64,000 bases of DNA. It comes from Candidatus Gastranaerophilales bacterium. GTDB lineage: Bacteria; Cyanobacteriota; Vampirovibrionia; Gastranaerophilales; Gastranaerophilaceae. Positions 26,495 to 34,790 of this stretch are shown here, piece after piece. The stretch's first letter is position 1. Each line of letters starts with the position of its first letter. The stretch is taken from assembly GCA_944326545.1 (NCBI GenBank), contig CALVEH010000002.1, positions 186,001 to 250,000 of the forward strand, given 5' to 3'. The position numbers and the translations under genes are program-made. Under the pieces are notes generated by a model, which saw only the letters and a program-made list of their open reading frames with translations, had not been told where the DNA came from and did no database searches.

Positions 26495-26522
26495 ATAATA
26501 CTTCATAAAGACAAAAAGTCAA
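26495..26522 (-). promoter_or_regulatory. Predicted sigma-70 promoter of the lytic transglycosylase leader
   Basis: On the minus strand, TTGACT (26522-26517) and TATTAT (26500-26495) are separated by 16 bases. Transcription would start near 26488, just before the structured leader. Confidence 0.55.
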
Positions 26523-26660
26523 GTCCTGTGCTCTTTTACCACCTGTATCACCATTTATTGGCGGTTTTTAGAGCATTTTTATTCTCAATCAAACTATAAG
26601 TTTTTTTAATTAGATGACGGAATATTCGTTTGTGATAATATAGAGTAAAGGGAGATTTGA

Positions 26661-27593
26661 ATGCCAAGAAAAAAATGTATTGAAATTGTTCTGGATGTTG
26701 AAACAACAGGACTCGATTATAAAAAAGAGAGAATTATAGAATTTGCAGCAGTAAGACTCGAAAACGGAGTTATAAAAGACAGCTATGAAACTCTGATTAA
26801 TCCGCAACAGCACATAAGAAAATCAAGTATGGCTGTACACGGCATAACTGAAGAAATGGTTGCTGACCAACCTACTGAAGAAGAAGTTATGCCTAAAATT
26901 TTAGAATTTATCGGAGAATATCCAATTGTTGCTCACAATGCAATCTTTGACTATAACTTTATTAACGAAGCATCTAAAAGACTTTACGGTAAGCCTATCG
27001 AAAATCAACGCATAGACTCTCAATTCTTATTTAAAGAAGTCTATCCAGAATTTGAATCGCATGGTCTTGAAAATCTTATGAACAAATTCGGTGTAGAATT
27101 TGACACAAGACACAGAGCAATGGCCGATACAGTAGGGTTGGCTCAAGCATATCCAAAACTTAAAAAGTTATACGAAAAGAAATATGACTGGCAAATGAAA
27201 CAAATAGATAACATTGAATATCTGTTTGAAAGATACTTGCGCATACAACAAGCAGTGCAGACTATGCAGTCAGAGCTACAAGACTTAAAATCAATATTCA
27301 AACTCTATTTTGACGAAGGAGGCAAGCCTGTAACTTCTATGACTGGCGAAACTCTTGTATATCAATCAAAACAGTCTTATTCTTATGATTTTGTTCAAAT
27401 CAAAGATATTTTGGATGATATAGGCGCACTTCCAAAAGCCGTAAAACTTAATAACGGATTTGTAGACAGACTAGTTAACGGTCATAGCCTTGATGAAGAA
27501 ACAAGAGAAAAAATCAAAGCAGCTCGCTACGATTTTTCAGAGACAAGAAACATTCAAATACTAAAATCAGATAAACACAATTGTGAAAAATAA
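26661..27593 (+). CDS. DnaQ-like DEDDh 3'-5' exonuclease
   Basis: The protein has 310 aa. LDVETTGLDY gives Exo I (D12, E14), IVAHNAIFDYNFI gives Exo II, and HRAMADT gives Exo III with the His of the DEDDh class. The nuclease domain ends near residue 175. The remaining 135 residues (helical, LFERYLRIQQAVQTMQSEL onward) are not recognised. It resembles the epsilon-like exonucleases of DNA polymerase III or the free-standing homologues found in low-GC bacteria. Whether it proofreads the replicase cannot be told from sequence. AAAGGGAG precedes the ATG. Confidence 0.85.
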   Translation: MPRKKCIEIVLDVETTGLDYKKERIIEFAAVRLENGVIKDSYETLINPQQHIRKSSMAVHGITEEMVADQPTEEEVMPKILEFIGEYPIVAHNAIFDYNFINEASKRLYGKPIENQRIDSQFLFKEVYPEFESHGLENLMNKFGVEFDTRHRAMADTVGLAQAYPKLKKLYEKKYDWQMKQIDNIEYLFERYLRIQQAVQTMQSELQDLKSIFKLYFDEGGKPVTSMTGETLVYQSKQSYSYDFVQIKDILDDIGALPKAVKLNNGFVDRLVNGHSLDEETREKIKAARYDFSETRNIQILKSDKHNCEK

Positions 27594-27597
27594 AAAG

Positions 27598-27622
27598 ACC
27601 TGAACTCTCGTTCAGGTTTTAT
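27598..27622 (+). terminator. Intrinsic terminator after exonuclease gene
   Basis: The arms acctgaac (27598-27605) and gttcaggt (27610-27617) enclose a tctc loop and are followed by TTTTA, 5 bases past the stop. Confidence 0.8.
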
Positions 27623-27671
27623 ATTAAAATTGTCTAGTTTTGCCGTATCAGTTTCTTTTATGAAAATTTTA

Positions 27672-27860
27672 TTATGCGATGAAGTTAGTACCGAATCTTG
27701 TTGCACCTAAGAATACGCATTCTTCTAACATAGAATCGAGGCTTCTGTAGATTTTTTTAGCAGGAGCTTTTTCAGCTTCTTCAATACCGTGTCTTGTTTC
27801 GTTATATTGTGCTGCGATTGCTAATGTATAGTTTGCGAATGGATTAGTTGCGTTAATCAT
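27672..27860 (-). CDS. Small hypothetical protein
   Basis: The protein has 62 aa, with a GAGG-containing ribosome site before the ATG and a base composition richer in GC than the spacers. The sequence starts MINATNPFANYTLAIAAQYN and ends with a neutral ATRFGTNFIA. One amphipathic helix is likely in the middle. It has no signal peptide and no recognised family. Coding is supported by the ribosome site, codon use and a compact intergenic position. The role is unknown. Confidence 0.6.
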   Translation of the reverse strand: MINATNPFANYTLAIAAQYNETRHGIEEAEKAPAKKIYRSLDSMLEECVFLGATRFGTNFIA

Positions 27861-27970
27861 TTTATCTCTGACCTCTGTTTATTTAACTCACATATATATA
27901 AAAACAAAAAGTATATAAAAATTGCCAAATTAGTATATACTTTTCTTAACAAATCTTAATATTTTAGCAA

Positions 27971-28951
27971 TTAAGCCAGCGTAACAAGATTTCCATCAAT
28001 ATTAATTGAACAGATATTTAAATTTTTATCCCAATATATTTGAGATTTAATTTCAGGAAGATAATTTATATTTTCAGATGCCATTGAAACGGCGGTTCTT
28101 AAATCCAACATATTTTCAGAAACAAGACCTTTTATTATATCGCTAACAAAAGATGTACTGCCGGCCATTGTACCTTTGGCATCAACGGCTTTTCCATTTT
28201 TTAAAAAGACTTTTTTTCCGCAAAAGTCCATTGATTCTTTATTACTATGAGCAATAGGCAAAGCGTCACTTATTAAAATAATTTTGCTCAAAGGCTTCGT
28301 TCTAAATGTTATTTTTAAAACATCTTTTTGAACGTGAACCATATCAGCAATCAGCTCTGTATAAATATCGTCATTAACAAGGGCCGAAACAACAGTTGAT
28401 TTTTCGCGATGAGAAAAATTTCCCATTGCATTATACAAATGAGTAACTTGATCAACACAAGACAAATCACAACCCAAGCAGTGTCCTGCTGATACCCTAA
28501 CCCCTTTAGACTTCAAATATTTGCTCAATAAGTTATCGTCATCAAGCTCTGGAGCAAGGGTGACAATTTTTATTGCCTCATCTTCTAGCAATTTATAATT
28601 TTCAATAGTAGGTTTAATTAATTGATTTTCGTCATGAATTCCTTTTTTTAAAGGATTAATAAAACAAGCTTCTAGATGGACTCCAAGAATCTTTGCCATA
28701 GGTTGAGACAAATTTTCTTGCAATTGCATAGCATGTTTTATTTCTTTAATTTGAACTTGCAGATTTTCTAAGGTATCCGTTGCCAAAGTAGGGAAAAAAC
28801 CACAAACACCATGTTTCAATATTTTTTTTGCAAACTCCAAATAATCTTCACTAGAACAATTTGCAAAATCTATACCAAAGCCCCCATGAATGTGTTGTTC
28901 AATGAGGGCTTTAGTTTCAATTAAATTATCTACTGATTGATTATCATACAT
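27971..28951 (-). CDS. nagA: N-acetylglucosamine-6-phosphate deacetylase
   Basis: The protein has 326 aa. HIHGGFGIDF gives the HxH metal pair near the N-terminus. GVHLEACF gives the metal-binding Glu, SAGH and HLYNAMG the two further His, and ISDALP the catalytic Asp. GTMAGST is also typical. The enzyme removes acetate from GlcNAc-6-P in amino-sugar and cell-wall recycling. It is about 50 residues shorter than usual because the N-terminal strands of the small beta domain are missing. nagB is not nearby. It follows malQ by 31 bases, so the two may be co-transcribed as sugar-use genes. Confidence 0.88.
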   Translation of the reverse strand: MYDNQSVDNLIETKALIEQHIHGGFGIDFANCSSEDYLEFAKKILKHGVCGFFPTLATDTLENLQVQIKEIKHAMQLQENLSQPMAKILGVHLEACFINPLKKGIHDENQLIKPTIENYKLLEDEAIKIVTLAPELDDDNLLSKYLKSKGVRVSAGHCLGCDLSCVDQVTHLYNAMGNFSHREKSTVVSALVNDDIYTELIADMVHVQKDVLKITFRTKPLSKIILISDALPIAHSNKESMDFCGKKVFLKNGKAVDAKGTMAGSTSFVSDIIKGLVSENMLDLRTAVSMASENINYLPEIKSQIYWDKNLNICSINIDGNLVTLA

Positions 28952-28982
28952 AATAACTACCCGAAAAACTATTCAAGTATTA

Positions 28983-30899
28983 TTATATAAATTTTTCCAA
29001 TTCTTTCAATAGTTTTTCGTGTTTTTTAGCAAAAACGCTACCTCTTGCTTCAATAGCCATTTTTAAAATCAACGGCATATTAAGAGCAAGACCTTCAGGT
29101 TTAATATTATTCTTATAAACTTCTTCAAAATTATCAGGCAATCTTAAAGACCAGTTTTTGTCACCTGATGTACCAGGAGTATTATAAGTGCTTTTCAAAC
29201 CGAAGAAGTCTGTAAAGAATACTTGAATGTTTTCTGCCTTAGAAGCAAAGATTTCTGCTAATTTGACGTTCATCAAAGCTTTTGGATCAGTCGTCAATTT
29301 AACAATTAAATCATCTCTTTCTTTGCCTTGAAGTTCTGAATACATATCATCAACAAGGTTTACAACATGCAAATATCCAACGTGAGTATTAATCATTTCG
29401 TCAACCCACATAGAAACAGGCTCGTTATCATGAGTACCAACCATAGCCCAGCTTCTAGGAACAATGTTGCAACATCTGTATGGGTGTTCCGGTTTGTCGT
29501 ACTTAACAAACTGAGTCAATCTCATACCTTGCAAGTCGTATTCTTTCATAACAGATTCTACAGGGAATGTAAGAGTACCAAGGTCTTCACAAACGATAGA
29601 ATCTTTATTAAGTCCTTCTTCTTTAGCAGCTGCGATAACAATTTTTTCTATCATCGCACCATATCTTTGAATTTGTTCCTTAGATAATTTTTTAACTCTT
29701 TTTTCCTTATCAGGTTCAAGCTCCATATTCAAGTCATCCATAGTAGCAATAGCGTACTGAGCAAGCTCAGGATGTTCAGGAGATGAATACAATCTGCCTG
29801 CACCTTGTTGAGGAAGAGGTTTTTTACCTGCTTTGTATACCCAAGGGTCAATCAAACCAACAATGTGGTCAATTCTCACACCACCCGGGTTTTCTTTAAA
29901 CATTTTTTTATAAAGTTGTTTTAAAAGCTTACCTGCTTCGCCAAGAGAGCCATCTTCGTTGAACATTTTCTTAGGGTCAACGACAGGGAATCCCCAAGCT
30001 TGACCATCTTTAGAGAAATAGTCAGGAGGACAACCTAGCATCCAACCATCTAAGAACAATGATTGATAAGCCCAGCTATCTCTGTCAGAAAATGCAACTT
30101 GTCTGTCTGCAATAAGTTTCAAATCATGCTTTAACGCATATTTTTTAGTTTGTTCATTCTGTTTTGCAGCAACGAACTGACAGAATGAATAATAATTAAT
30201 TTCATCAGCGTATTTAAGTCTTAATTCTTTTTCTCTTAAAAATACAGCTTTTTTCTCTTCATCATTTTTCGGGTTGAATAAATTTCTGTCAACAGAGCTG
30301 TTCCACAATGGCCAATAATCATTGTTATTTTCAATAACTAAAGCTTCGTACAAAGCGTCTTTAGAAAGCCAGAAATCATTTTCTTGCTTAAATTTATCAA
30401 ACTCTTTGTTAAGTTTGTGATTATTCCATTGTTTAAAGTTTACATAAGCTTCTTTTAAAGCTTCATCTTGAGCTTTAACAATATAAGAATAAGCTGTTTT
30501 ATTTATATCTTTGTTTGGATTTTCATTACAAACCTTGTTATAAGTTGATGTTGAAAGAATATTACCCCAATCTTTAGTAGTCAGCTGTTCTAAATCGATA
30601 AACAAAGGATTCAAAGAAAAAATTGTACCTGTGTAAGGTGAAGAATCACATGCCTTAGTTTTTCCTTGTGGTCCAAGCTGTATTGCATTGAAAAGACCTG
30701 AAGCAAAATCCATAAGTTTTTTACCTGCTTCTGAATTTGGAGTACCAAAACCTGTATTTTTGCCCGGAATTGCAGGAAAACTGTTTCCATGAATAATCAA
30801 AGCAAAATTCTTTTTCCCAAGTTCTTTAAGAGCTTTTTGGCAAATCTTTTTAATTTTCTTTGCATCTTTGTCTGTTTTGTTTAAACAACAACAAATCAT
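28983..30899 (-). CDS. malQ: 4-alpha-glucanotransferase (GH77)
   Basis: The protein has 638 aa. GCPPDYFSKDGQAWGFPVVD is the GH77 substrate-loop signature, GVRIDHIVGL holds the nucleophile Asp, VCEDLGTL the acid/base Glu and GTHDNEPV the third acid. The enzyme rearranges alpha-1,4 glucans (maltodextrin and glycogen turnover). It is about 130 residues longer than Escherichia-type or plant-type D-enzymes, mainly in the N-terminal 260 residues. The MICCC start is unusual, but an AAGGGG lies upstream. Confidence 0.92.
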   Translation of the reverse strand: MICCCLNKTDKDAKKIKKICQKALKELGKKNFALIIHGNSFPAIPGKNTGFGTPNSEAGKKLMDFASGLFNAIQLGPQGKTKACDSSPYTGTIFSLNPLFIDLEQLTTKDWGNILSTSTYNKVCNENPNKDINKTAYSYIVKAQDEALKEAYVNFKQWNNHKLNKEFDKFKQENDFWLSKDALYEALVIENNNDYWPLWNSSVDRNLFNPKNDEEKKAVFLREKELRLKYADEINYYSFCQFVAAKQNEQTKKYALKHDLKLIADRQVAFSDRDSWAYQSLFLDGWMLGCPPDYFSKDGQAWGFPVVDPKKMFNEDGSLGEAGKLLKQLYKKMFKENPGGVRIDHIVGLIDPWVYKAGKKPLPQQGAGRLYSSPEHPELAQYAIATMDDLNMELEPDKEKRVKKLSKEQIQRYGAMIEKIVIAAAKEEGLNKDSIVCEDLGTLTFPVESVMKEYDLQGMRLTQFVKYDKPEHPYRCCNIVPRSWAMVGTHDNEPVSMWVDEMINTHVGYLHVVNLVDDMYSELQGKERDDLIVKLTTDPKALMNVKLAEIFASKAENIQVFFTDFFGLKSTYNTPGTSGDKNWSLRLPDNFEEVYKNNIKPEGLALNMPLILKMAIEARGSVFAKKHEKLLKELEKFI

Positions 30900-31251
30900 A
30901 AATTTCTTACCCCTTCTTGACTACCATGATTCTAATTTTAAAATTATCGTAACACTTAGTATATTTTTTTTATATAGCCAGTGTGCATAAATTATAACTG
31001 TTTTTACATTTCTTTACCAAATAGCAAAATAAACTATAAAAAATAGAAAATGTAGAAGATACATAAAATGATATTTTAAAGATTATCGATACATATAATT
31101 TCAATTAAAAACAAAGCTTACTAAAACAGATATTGGAAAAAGAATACATCATAGTTTTTTTAAATATTTACATTTGTTTATAAATTTGCACGGCATGTTA
31201 AAAGTTGTGATAATGAGTTTATTAATAGTCTAACCATTCCTTTCTTGACTT
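30900..31251. other. AT-rich spacer with no recognised gene
   Basis: This stretch of about 350 bases is very AT-rich. A 12-codon open frame at 31195 has no ribosome site. No conserved element is visible, but a terminator at its right-hand end implies that something may be transcribed rightward through it. Confidence 0.4.
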
Positions 31252-31290
31252 ATGCGGCCTAATAAAAATACGCCGCATTTTATTTTTATT
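31252..31290 (+). terminator. Orphan intrinsic terminator
   Basis: The arms atgcggc (31252-31258) and gccgcat (31272-31278) are followed by a long T-rich tract. No plus-strand gene precedes it, and the nearest gene (malQ) runs away from it. Confidence 0.6.
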
Positions 31291-31304
31291 TTTTTTGATG
31301 ATTA

Positions 31305-31313
31305 TGCTAGTAT
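31305..31313 (+). promoter_or_regulatory. Possible extended -10 promoter of the structured leader
   Basis: TG at 31305-31306, one base, then TAGTAT (31308-31313) gives an extended -10 without a clear -35. The start would be near 31320, exactly where the structured element begins. Confidence 0.35.
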
Positions 31314-31319
31314 AGAGTT

Positions 31320-31490
31320 ATCCTAAGAGTGTCCGAGAAAAATTCGTGATAAGGAGCACTCTGCCGAGCAAAAACTGACTAAATGTTAGGTTTTGCGAGA
31401 GGAAGACGTGAACGAATTTTTGGAGTGTCACGTTGAAAAGGTGAGCAGTGGCGGCTCGAAGGTTCGAGGCGACGACTGCGACACTAGATT
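31320..31490 (+). ncRNA. Multibranched structured RNA leader, family not recognised
   Basis: This is a GC-rich element of about 170 nt upstream of the kinase gene. AGTGTC (about 31328) pairs with GACACT (about 31479) and closes the whole element. AAAAATTCGT (31338-31347) is fully complementary to ACGAATTTTT (31412-31421). GCAAAA…TTTTGC with an inner CTGAC/GTTAG forms an arm, CTCGAA-gg-TTCGAG forms another inside GCAGT/ACTGC, and AGAGTG/CACTCT offers an alternative 5' hairpin. No terminator follows; the RNA runs into a GGGGAG and a GGAGG ribosome-site region. I could not match it to a known riboswitch class. Confidence 0.6.
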
Positions 31491-31531
31491 AAATTATATT
31501 TAGGGGAGTTTTGTGGAGGATTTTTACACAT

Positions 31532-32680
31532 ATGAACTTTTTTTCTTGGTTATTTAGACCTAAAAAATATAAAAATGTACTTGAATACTATCCAGACGCA
31601 GTGCTAATAGTATCAGAATCAGGAGAGCTCTTATACGCAAACGAAAATTTGTTAAAATTATTCAATATCTCAAGCGATGAACTTTTTAGTCTTGAACTTT
31701 TAGATTTGTTTGACGGTGGTTTTAACCTTATAGACAACCTTGCAAAATCAGAAGATTCTGCAATTGTTAAATCTAAATTCAATACGGATGAAGAGTTAAT
31801 TTTAGAAATAAGAGCCTCTGAATATGAAGACTCTGAACAAAAAATCATTATCACTTTTCGTAATGTCACTAACAATCAAAAAATGCTTAACAAACTGCTT
31901 TTTGAGCATGAATATCTGAACAAAATCACAAAAAACAGAAACAAGTTTTTAGCAAAAATATCAAACGAAATAACATCACCGATACATTCAATAAACGGTT
32001 TTTCTCAAGCAATACTTGAAGGTCTCGGTGGTGATGTTAACGAAAAACAAGAAAAATACCTAAAAATAATAAACAAAAACTCAACTCAGCTTTTAGAGCT
32101 TATGAATGATTTGCTTGAATACACAAAACTTGAATCTGGTATTTACGATTACGAATTCAAAAACTTTGATTTTGTAACATTGATAACTAATTTATTCAAT
32201 CAATACAAAGAAAAAGCAGATGAAAAGAAATTAATCATTAACTTTAACCTTAATAGTTTAACTAAAAGGACTTTTTATTCAGATGAAAACGTTTTAAAAA
32301 GAATAATTGAAACCCTTTTGGAAAACGCATTAGAAAGAACAGAAACAGGTTCGATTCAACTAACAGTCAGCCACCCTGACAACAATTTTTTGGAATATGC
32401 AGGCATAGTTAATTCAACAAATCTGCAAGAAAATCCTTATGTAATGATACAAATAACAGACACTGGAAAGTCTATTTCTGAAGAAGATTTGTCAAACATT
32501 TTTGACCCTTATGCAAATATAGACAAGTACATAGCTAAAAAGACTATAAACAAAGGGTTGGAAATGGGCATAATTTATAACCTGACAAGAATTTTAAAAG
32601 GTAGAATTTGGGCTGAATCAAATGAAGAAAAAGGATGCAGCTTTGCATTTGTAATTCCTACAGAAAAAATCAACTTATAA
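31532..32680 (+). CDS. PAS-domain histidine-kinase-like protein without the phospho-acceptor His
   Basis: The protein has 382 aa from the ATG at 31532 (GGAGG 12 bases upstream). An in-frame TTG at 31511 is an alternative start. An N-terminal PAS-like domain (about 12-105: VLEYYPDAVLIVSESGELLYANENLL) is followed by a HisKA-like two-helix segment and a HATPase_c domain with an N box (LLENALERT), DTGKSISEEDLSNIF and GLEMGI. The H box reads ISNEITSPI, so Asn145 stands where SHE-x-R-T-P has the phospho-His. It has no transmembrane helix and no adjacent response regulator. It may bind ATP but should not autophosphorylate at the normal site. Confidence 0.85.
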   Translation: MNFFSWLFRPKKYKNVLEYYPDAVLIVSESGELLYANENLLKLFNISSDELFSLELLDLFDGGFNLIDNLAKSEDSAIVKSKFNTDEELILEIRASEYEDSEQKIIITFRNVTNNQKMLNKLLFEHEYLNKITKNRNKFLAKISNEITSPIHSINGFSQAILEGLGGDVNEKQEKYLKIINKNSTQLLELMNDLLEYTKLESGIYDYEFKNFDFVTLITNLFNQYKEKADEKKLIINFNLNSLTKRTFYSDENVLKRIIETLLENALERTETGSIQLTVSHPDNNFLEYAGIVNSTNLQENPYVMIQITDTGKSISEEDLSNIFDPYANIDKYIAKKTINKGLEMGIIYNLTRILKGRIWAESNEEKGCSFAFVIPTEKINL

Positions 32681-32695
32681 AAACAGGAGCAGTCT

Positions 32696-33760
32696 ATGGC
32701 TAACGTCACTCTTAAAAATGTAGTTAAAAGATATGATACAAAAACGATTATTGCCAATGTATCTTTAGACATAAAAGATAAAGAATTTTTGGTTCTTGTC
32801 GGTTCATCAGGATGCGGAAAATCTACAATTTTAAGAATGATTGCAGGGCTAGAAGACATCACAAGCGGAGAAATCTATATAGGTGATACTTGTGTAAACA
32901 ATATTCACCCGAAAGACAGAGATATTGCCTTTGTTTTTCAAAGTTATGCACTATATCCGCATATGACAGTGTATGAAAACATTGCTTTTCCGCTAAAAAT
33001 GCGTAACTTCAAAAAAGAAGAAATAGACAAAAAGGTAAAAGAAGCAGCAGAAATTCTTAACCTAACAGAATACCTGAACAGAAAGCCCAAACAACTCTCA
33101 GGCGGACAACGTCAAAGAGTTGCTCTTGGCAGAGCAATTGTAAGACAACCAAAAGTTTTTTTAATGGATGAGCCATTATCTAACCTTGATGCAAAATTAA
33201 GAGTTCAAATGCGCTCAGAAATAAAAAAATTACACGAAAAATTGCAAACTACATTTATCTATGTAACCCACGACCAAACTGAAGCTCTCACTATGGGTGA
33301 CAGAATAGTGGTTTTGGATAAAGGAGTTATTCAACAAGCAGGAAAGCCTGAAGAAATTTATTACAATCCTGAAAACACTTTTGTAGGAGGTTTCTTAGGC
33401 TCACCATCAATGAATTTTATTAACTGCAAAGTTCAAAACGGCACTGTTACATTTAACGAAAAATATATTGTGTATCTTACAGACGAGCAAAAATCGATTA
33501 TAGGAAATAGAGAAGACATAATAGTCGGTATTAGACCAGAAAAAATGGATGTCATAAATTCTAACTACAACTTTACTGTTCCTGTTGAAATATCAGAAAT
33601 GCTTGGCAGTGAAAAAATTGTTTACTTTAACATAAACGGATCTAAGTGTAGCGCAAAAGTTGATACGCAAAAAGATTTTGATAAAGAAATAACTCTACAA
33701 TTTAATACAAATGACTTTTTATTCTTTGACGTAGAAACCCAAAAAAGAATATCTTTATAA
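32696..33760 (+). CDS. Sugar-type ABC transporter ATP-binding protein (UgpC/MalK/MsmX family)
   Basis: The protein has 354 aa. Walker A is GSSGCGKST, followed by FQSYALYPHMTVYENIAFPL, the signature LSGGQRQRVALGRA, Walker B VFLMDEPLSNLDAKLR and an H loop in YVTHDQTEALTMGDR. The C-terminal 110 residues form the TOBE/OB regulatory domain of the MalK group. The ATPase powers uptake of oligosaccharides or glycerol-3-phosphate with separate permeases, none of which is encoded here. It may therefore serve several transporters, as MsmX does. It starts 15 bases after the kinase-like gene behind AGGAG. Confidence 0.92.
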   Translation: MANVTLKNVVKRYDTKTIIANVSLDIKDKEFLVLVGSSGCGKSTILRMIAGLEDITSGEIYIGDTCVNNIHPKDRDIAFVFQSYALYPHMTVYENIAFPLKMRNFKKEEIDKKVKEAAEILNLTEYLNRKPKQLSGGQRQRVALGRAIVRQPKVFLMDEPLSNLDAKLRVQMRSEIKKLHEKLQTTFIYVTHDQTEALTMGDRIVVLDKGVIQQAGKPEEIYYNPENTFVGGFLGSPSMNFINCKVQNGTVTFNEKYIVYLTDEQKSIIGNREDIIVGIRPEKMDVINSNYNFTVPVEISEMLGSEKIVYFNINGSKCSAKVDTQKDFDKEITLQFNTNDFLFFDVETQKRISL

Positions 33761-33860
33761 ATCTAATCCGATTTCCTATTCTTAGACATCACCATGTCCT
33801 CACCTTCGCTTCGCCCTCTCAAAAACGATACTCAATCGTTTTTTCGGCAGAGTGGGGACA

Positions 33861-34196
33861 GGCTCACTAGCATTACCATAGCTCCGCTGTTCACTTTATC
33901 TGCTACACTTAACTTCGTTAAGTTCCGCTGACAGGCTCACTAGCATCATCACAGCTCTACTGTTCGCTTTGTCTGCTACACTTAACTTCGTTAAGTTCCG
34001 CTGACAGACCCACTAGCATTACCACAGCTCCGCTGTTCACTTTATCTGCTACACTTAACTTCGTTAAGCTCCGCTGACAGGCTCAATAGCATCGCCATAG
34101 CTCTGCTGTTCGCTTTGTCTGCTACACTTAACTTCGTTAAGTTCCGCTGACAGGCTCACTAGCATCGCCACAGCTCTGCTGTTCGCTTTGTCAAAA
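33861..34196 (+). repeat. 73-bp tandem repeat array, about 4.6 copies
   Basis: Units start at 33861, 33934, 34007, 34080 and 34153, exactly 73 bases apart. Each runs from ggctcactagcat through gctctgctgttc and tgctacacttaac to gttccgctgaca, and holds the hairpin ACTTAAC-TTC-GTTAAGT. Units 1 and 3 share CACTTTATC and units 2, 4 and 5 share CGCTTTGTC, which suggests duplication in pairs. The period is not divisible by 3 and no long frame crosses the array, so it is non-coding. It is clearly GC-richer than its surroundings. The segment 33770-33860 before it looks like a diverged leader with another hairpin (AAACGAT/ATCGTTT). Confidence 0.9.
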
Positions 34197-34217
34197 AAAA
34201 ACCGACTTGCGCCGGTT
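34193..34217 (-). terminator. Strong minus-strand terminator beside the repeat array
   Basis: On the minus strand, AACCGGC-GCAA-GTCGGTT (GNRA-type loop; arms 34217-34211 and 34206-34200) is followed by a nine-base T run. No minus-strand protein gene ends here. Confidence 0.75.
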
Positions 34218-34281
34218 AAACTTTACCACATATTAGAGAGAGGAATTAGAGAGAGAGAAAATTTAAAACTTTTTTGTTTCC
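34198..34281 (-). ncRNA. Candidate small RNA with CU-rich segment
   Basis: A minus-strand TATATA (34293-34288) has a weak -35 (TAGAAA, 34316-34311) at 17 bases. It would start an RNA of about 85 nt ending at the strong terminator above. The RNA would carry a pyrimidine-rich stretch (TCTCTCTCTCT, TTCCTCTCTCT) able to pair with Shine-Dalgarno sequences. The promoter is weak, so this rests mainly on the orphan terminator. Confidence 0.3.
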
Positions 34282-34426
34282 TCTACTTATATAGTTCCCA
34301 TATTTTATGTTTTCTAAACATTTTTTAGAAAAATTTTCGTTTTTTTTTACATTTCTTTACAAAAAAGATTTCAAATAACAAAAAAAATTTTTATAGTTTT
34401 TAAAACTGACAAAAGAAGGAGACTAT

Positions 34427-34720
34427 ATGCCTGTATCATTCAAAGCAACGTTTGAAGGAATGTCATCAGATGTTCTAAAAACAATTTTTGAAAGCAGAAC
34501 AAAATCAGACACAAAACACAAAGTTGTTTTTATAAAAGGTTGCGATCATTACGGTGATGACAAATTTGAACTTTACAGAGACAACAAAAAAACAGCTGAA
34601 TACGAGACAGATATAGTCGACGAACGGCTATTTTCCATACAAAGATTAATGGGAATATTTAACATATTAAAAGCAAAAGAAGCTCAAAGCAAAATACACG
34701 AAATGAAATCAAAAAAATAA
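34427..34720 (+). CDS. Small hypothetical protein
   Basis: The protein has 97 aa behind a strong ribosome site (AGAAGGAGAC). It starts MPVSFKATFEGMSSD, with an SFKA motif at the very N-terminus. A short strand-rich core (HKVVFIKGC, KFELYRDNKKTAEYETD) and a C-terminal helix ending in Lys residues follow. There is no signal peptide and no known family. It is monocistronic between the repeat region and a terminator. Confidence 0.7.
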   Translation: MPVSFKATFEGMSSDVLKTIFESRTKSDTKHKVVFIKGCDHYGDDKFELYRDNKKTAEYETDIVDERLFSIQRLMGIFNILKAKEAQSKIHEMKSKK

Positions 34721-34740
34721 TCGAATAATATCATATAAAA

Positions 34741-34765
34741 AGCCCTCTAAGAATCTTAGAGGGCT
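34741..34765. terminator. Terminator shared by the convergent 34427 gene and hppA
   Basis: The inverted repeat agccctctaag / cttagagggct (34741-34751 and 34755-34765) is followed by T-rich flank on the minus strand and by weaker T-rich flank on the plus strand. Confidence 0.8.
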
Positions 34766-34790
34766 TCAACTTTATTAATAACTAAAGTTA

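Noticed and set aside
31195-31233. 12-codon frame MLKVVIMSLLIV
   Set aside because: No ribosome site, too short, in AT-rich spacer.
31440-31485. tRNA-like segment (GGTTCGAGGC)
   Set aside because: No acceptor, anticodon or D arm can be drawn; the segment folds as part of the leader RNA.
33861-34196. CRISPR array
   Set aside because: The whole 73-base unit is conserved, with no variable spacers and no cas genes nearby.
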